Part shown: one piece after another, positions 20,706 to 21,752 of the stretch | How positions within the stretch are numbered: the first letter of the stretch is position 1 | Layout: the number at the start of each line of letters is the position of its first letter | Assembly (NCBI GenBank): GCA_964555735.1 | Contig: CAZKTS010000074.1 | Coordinates: forward strand, 1-21,752 | Length of the DNA stretch: 21,752 bases | Origin: CAZKTS01 sp964555735 | Lineage (GTDB): Bacteria; Actinomycetota; Acidimicrobiia; IMCC26256; PALSA-555 | Reading direction: 5' to 3' | Translations under genes and position numbers: made by a program | Notes under the pieces: model-generated | Databases searched by the model: none | What the model was told of the DNA's origin: nothing | What the model saw: only the letters and a program-made list of their open reading frames with translations

Positions 20706-21752
20706 GCGAGCTCGAGCTGGTCGAGGCGGTCGCGGGCCTCGAACCGGGCGCGCAGCTCGGCCCGATCGGCGTCGGTCATCGGCGTGAGCGGCTCGCCCTT
20801 GCCCGACCGCCACCACACCGGGTCGCCGACCTCCCAGTGCTCCTTGCGGAGCTGGCGCTTCAGCGGCTTCTTGGTCTCGGTGACCGGGATCGCGTCGACG
20901 ATCCGCACGTAGCGCGGCGCCGACTTCGTGCCGAGGTCCGACTGCTCGGCGAGGAACGCGTCGAACGCCGCCGGGTCGAACGTCGCACCCGGGCGCAGCT
21001 CGAGCGTGGTCATCACCTGGTCGCCGACGTCCTCGTCGGGGACGGCGTACACCGCCGCGAGCACGACGTCGGGGTAGCGGGCGAGGATGCGCTCCACCGG
21101 CGCGGCGGCGAAGTTCTCGCCGTCGACGCGCAGCCACTCGAAGTCACGCCCCGCGAAGTAGAAGTAGCCCGCCTCGTCGCGGTAGCCGAGGTCGCCGGTC
21201 CAGTACCAGCCGTCGCGCACGCGCGCCGCGTTGGCCTCGTCGTTCTTGTAGTAGCCCTCGAACAGCGACGCGCCCGCCTTGTTGACGATCTCGCCGATGG
21301 CTTCCTCAGGGTTGAGGAGGTGGCCGTCCTCGCTGAAGCGCGCCCGCGGGCACTCCTCACCGGTCTCCGCGTCGACGATCTCGGTGCCTTCGGCGGCGAG
21401 CCCGAGCGCGCCCTTGGGCATGTCGGGGGTGCGGCTGATGTTGGCGCCGCCCTCGGTCGAGCCGTAGCCGTCCTGCACGGGCACGCCGAAGCGCTTCGAG
21501 AACCGCTCGATGTCGAGGTCGGCGGCCTCGTTGCCGAACACGCGCGTGAGCGTGTTGTCGGCGTCGTCGGGCTGCTCGGGCGTGGCGAGGATGTACGACA
21601 GCGGCTTCCCCACGTAGTTGAAGTAGGTGACGCCGTACTTGCGGACGTCGGGGAGGAAGCCCGACGCCGAGAACTTGCGCCGCAGCACGCACGTGGCGCC
21701 GGTCATCAGCCACGGCGCGTACCCGGTGATCATCGCGTTCGAGTGGAACAGC
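20702..21752 (-). CDS. Acyl-CoA synthetase, C-terminal part (FadD17-like, N-terminus outside window)
   Basis: 350 codons remain; the frame runs to the window edge (LFHSNA just inside it), so the N-terminal part is missing. Adenylate-forming ligase: GYGSTEGG (ATP/adenylate loop), YWTGDLGYRDEAGYFYFAGRDFEW (hinge region), VDGENFAAAPVE and a late TETKKPLKRQLRKE carrying the catalytic-type Lys. The LFHSN start and overall look resemble mycobacterial FadD17/FadD19, which activate steroid side-chain acids; substrate class is inferred. First visible gene of the minus-strand operon; its stop overlaps the SDR start. Confidence 0.9.
   Translation of the reverse strand, partial: LFHSNAMITGYAPWLMTGATCVLRRKFSASGFLPDVRKYGVTYFNYVGKPLSYILATPEQPDDADNTLTRVFGNEAADLDIERFSKRFGVPVQDGYGSTEGGANISRTPDMPKGALGLAAEGTEIVDAETGEECPRARFSEDGHLLNPEEAIGEIVNKAGASLFEGYYKNDEANAARVRDGWYWTGDLGYRDEAGYFYFAGRDFEWLRVDGENFAAAPVERILARYPDVVLAAVYAVPDEDVGDQVMTTLELRPGATFDPAAFDAFLAEQSDLGTKSAPRYVRIVDAIPVTETKKPLKRQLRKEHWEVGDPVWWRSGKGEPLTPMTDADRAELRARFEARDRLDQLELA

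Noticed and set aside
1..21752. tRNA, rRNA, CRISPR, phage or insertion-sequence genes
   Set aside because: None seen by eye on either strand; no repeat-spacer pattern and no transposase or integrase motifs.

Overview
The window is about 70% GC, densely coded, and has frequent GTG starts, ATGA/GTGA start-stop overlaps and little intergenic DNA. The gene content (MaoC/DUF35 fusion, Ltp2-type thiolase-fold aldolase, several FadE/FadD proteins, two soluble cytochromes P450, a GerW/YtfJ protein) points to a high-GC actinobacterium. An Acidimicrobiia-like lineage (Ilumatobacter/Iamia type) is my best guess, but this is inference. I see no rRNA, tRNA, CRISPR array, transposase, integrase or phage gene.

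Layout. (1) Positions 1-4024 (+) form a tight operon: the end of one acyl-CoA dehydrogenase, a MaoC/DUF35 fusion (ChsH2-like), a second acyl-CoA dehydrogenase (ChsE1/FadE28-like), a single MaoC-like hydratase (ChsH1-like) and an Ltp2-like aldolase. These are the parts of the mycobacterial igr operon that remove the last three-carbon side chain of cholesterol, in a different order. (2) 4021-5232 (-) is a cytochrome P450 convergent with that operon. Its promoter region holds a KstR2-like palindrome. (3) 5304-7951 has a secreted beta-rich protein (+), then a minus-strand group: a small membrane protein, a voltage-gated-type K+ channel, an exported cupin and a PH-like protein. (4) 7988-9610 (+) is an ABC-F ATPase, ended by a strong hairpin shared with a convergent M20 peptidase (9665-11065, -). 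(5) 11084-13003 has a secreted protein with a Cys-bracketed C-terminal helix pair (-), divergent from an SDR-like protein (+) that lacks the catalytic Tyr and Lys. A symmetric palindrome lies between them. (6) 13121-14602 (+) is a secreted alpha/beta-hydrolase flanked on both sides by related hairpin repeats. (7) 14731-18073 is a divergent pair: an Old Yellow Enzyme/dienoyl-CoA-reductase-like flavoprotein (-) and a second P450 (+). (8) 18157-21752 (-) is an operon running acyl-CoA synthetase (partial), SDR, GerW/YtfJ-like protein, amidohydrolase.

How the genes may work together. Region 1 can be read as a pathway: dehydrogenation of a steroid C3 side-chain acyl-CoA, hydration by a split-active-site MaoC heteromer, then retro-aldol cleavage by Ltp2 held by the DUF35 domain. 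The P450s, FadD, SDR and dienoyl-CoA-reductase-like enzyme fit a wider steroid or isoprenoid acyl-CoA catabolic island, but their substrates cannot be read from sequence. The most notable observations are the complementary loss and retention of catalytic His in the two MaoC subunits, a probable coupling micro-ORF before ltp2, the KstR2-like box, the SDR with a rewritten active site, the flavoprotein missing one Fe-S cysteine, and the paired hairpin repeats around the hydrolase.
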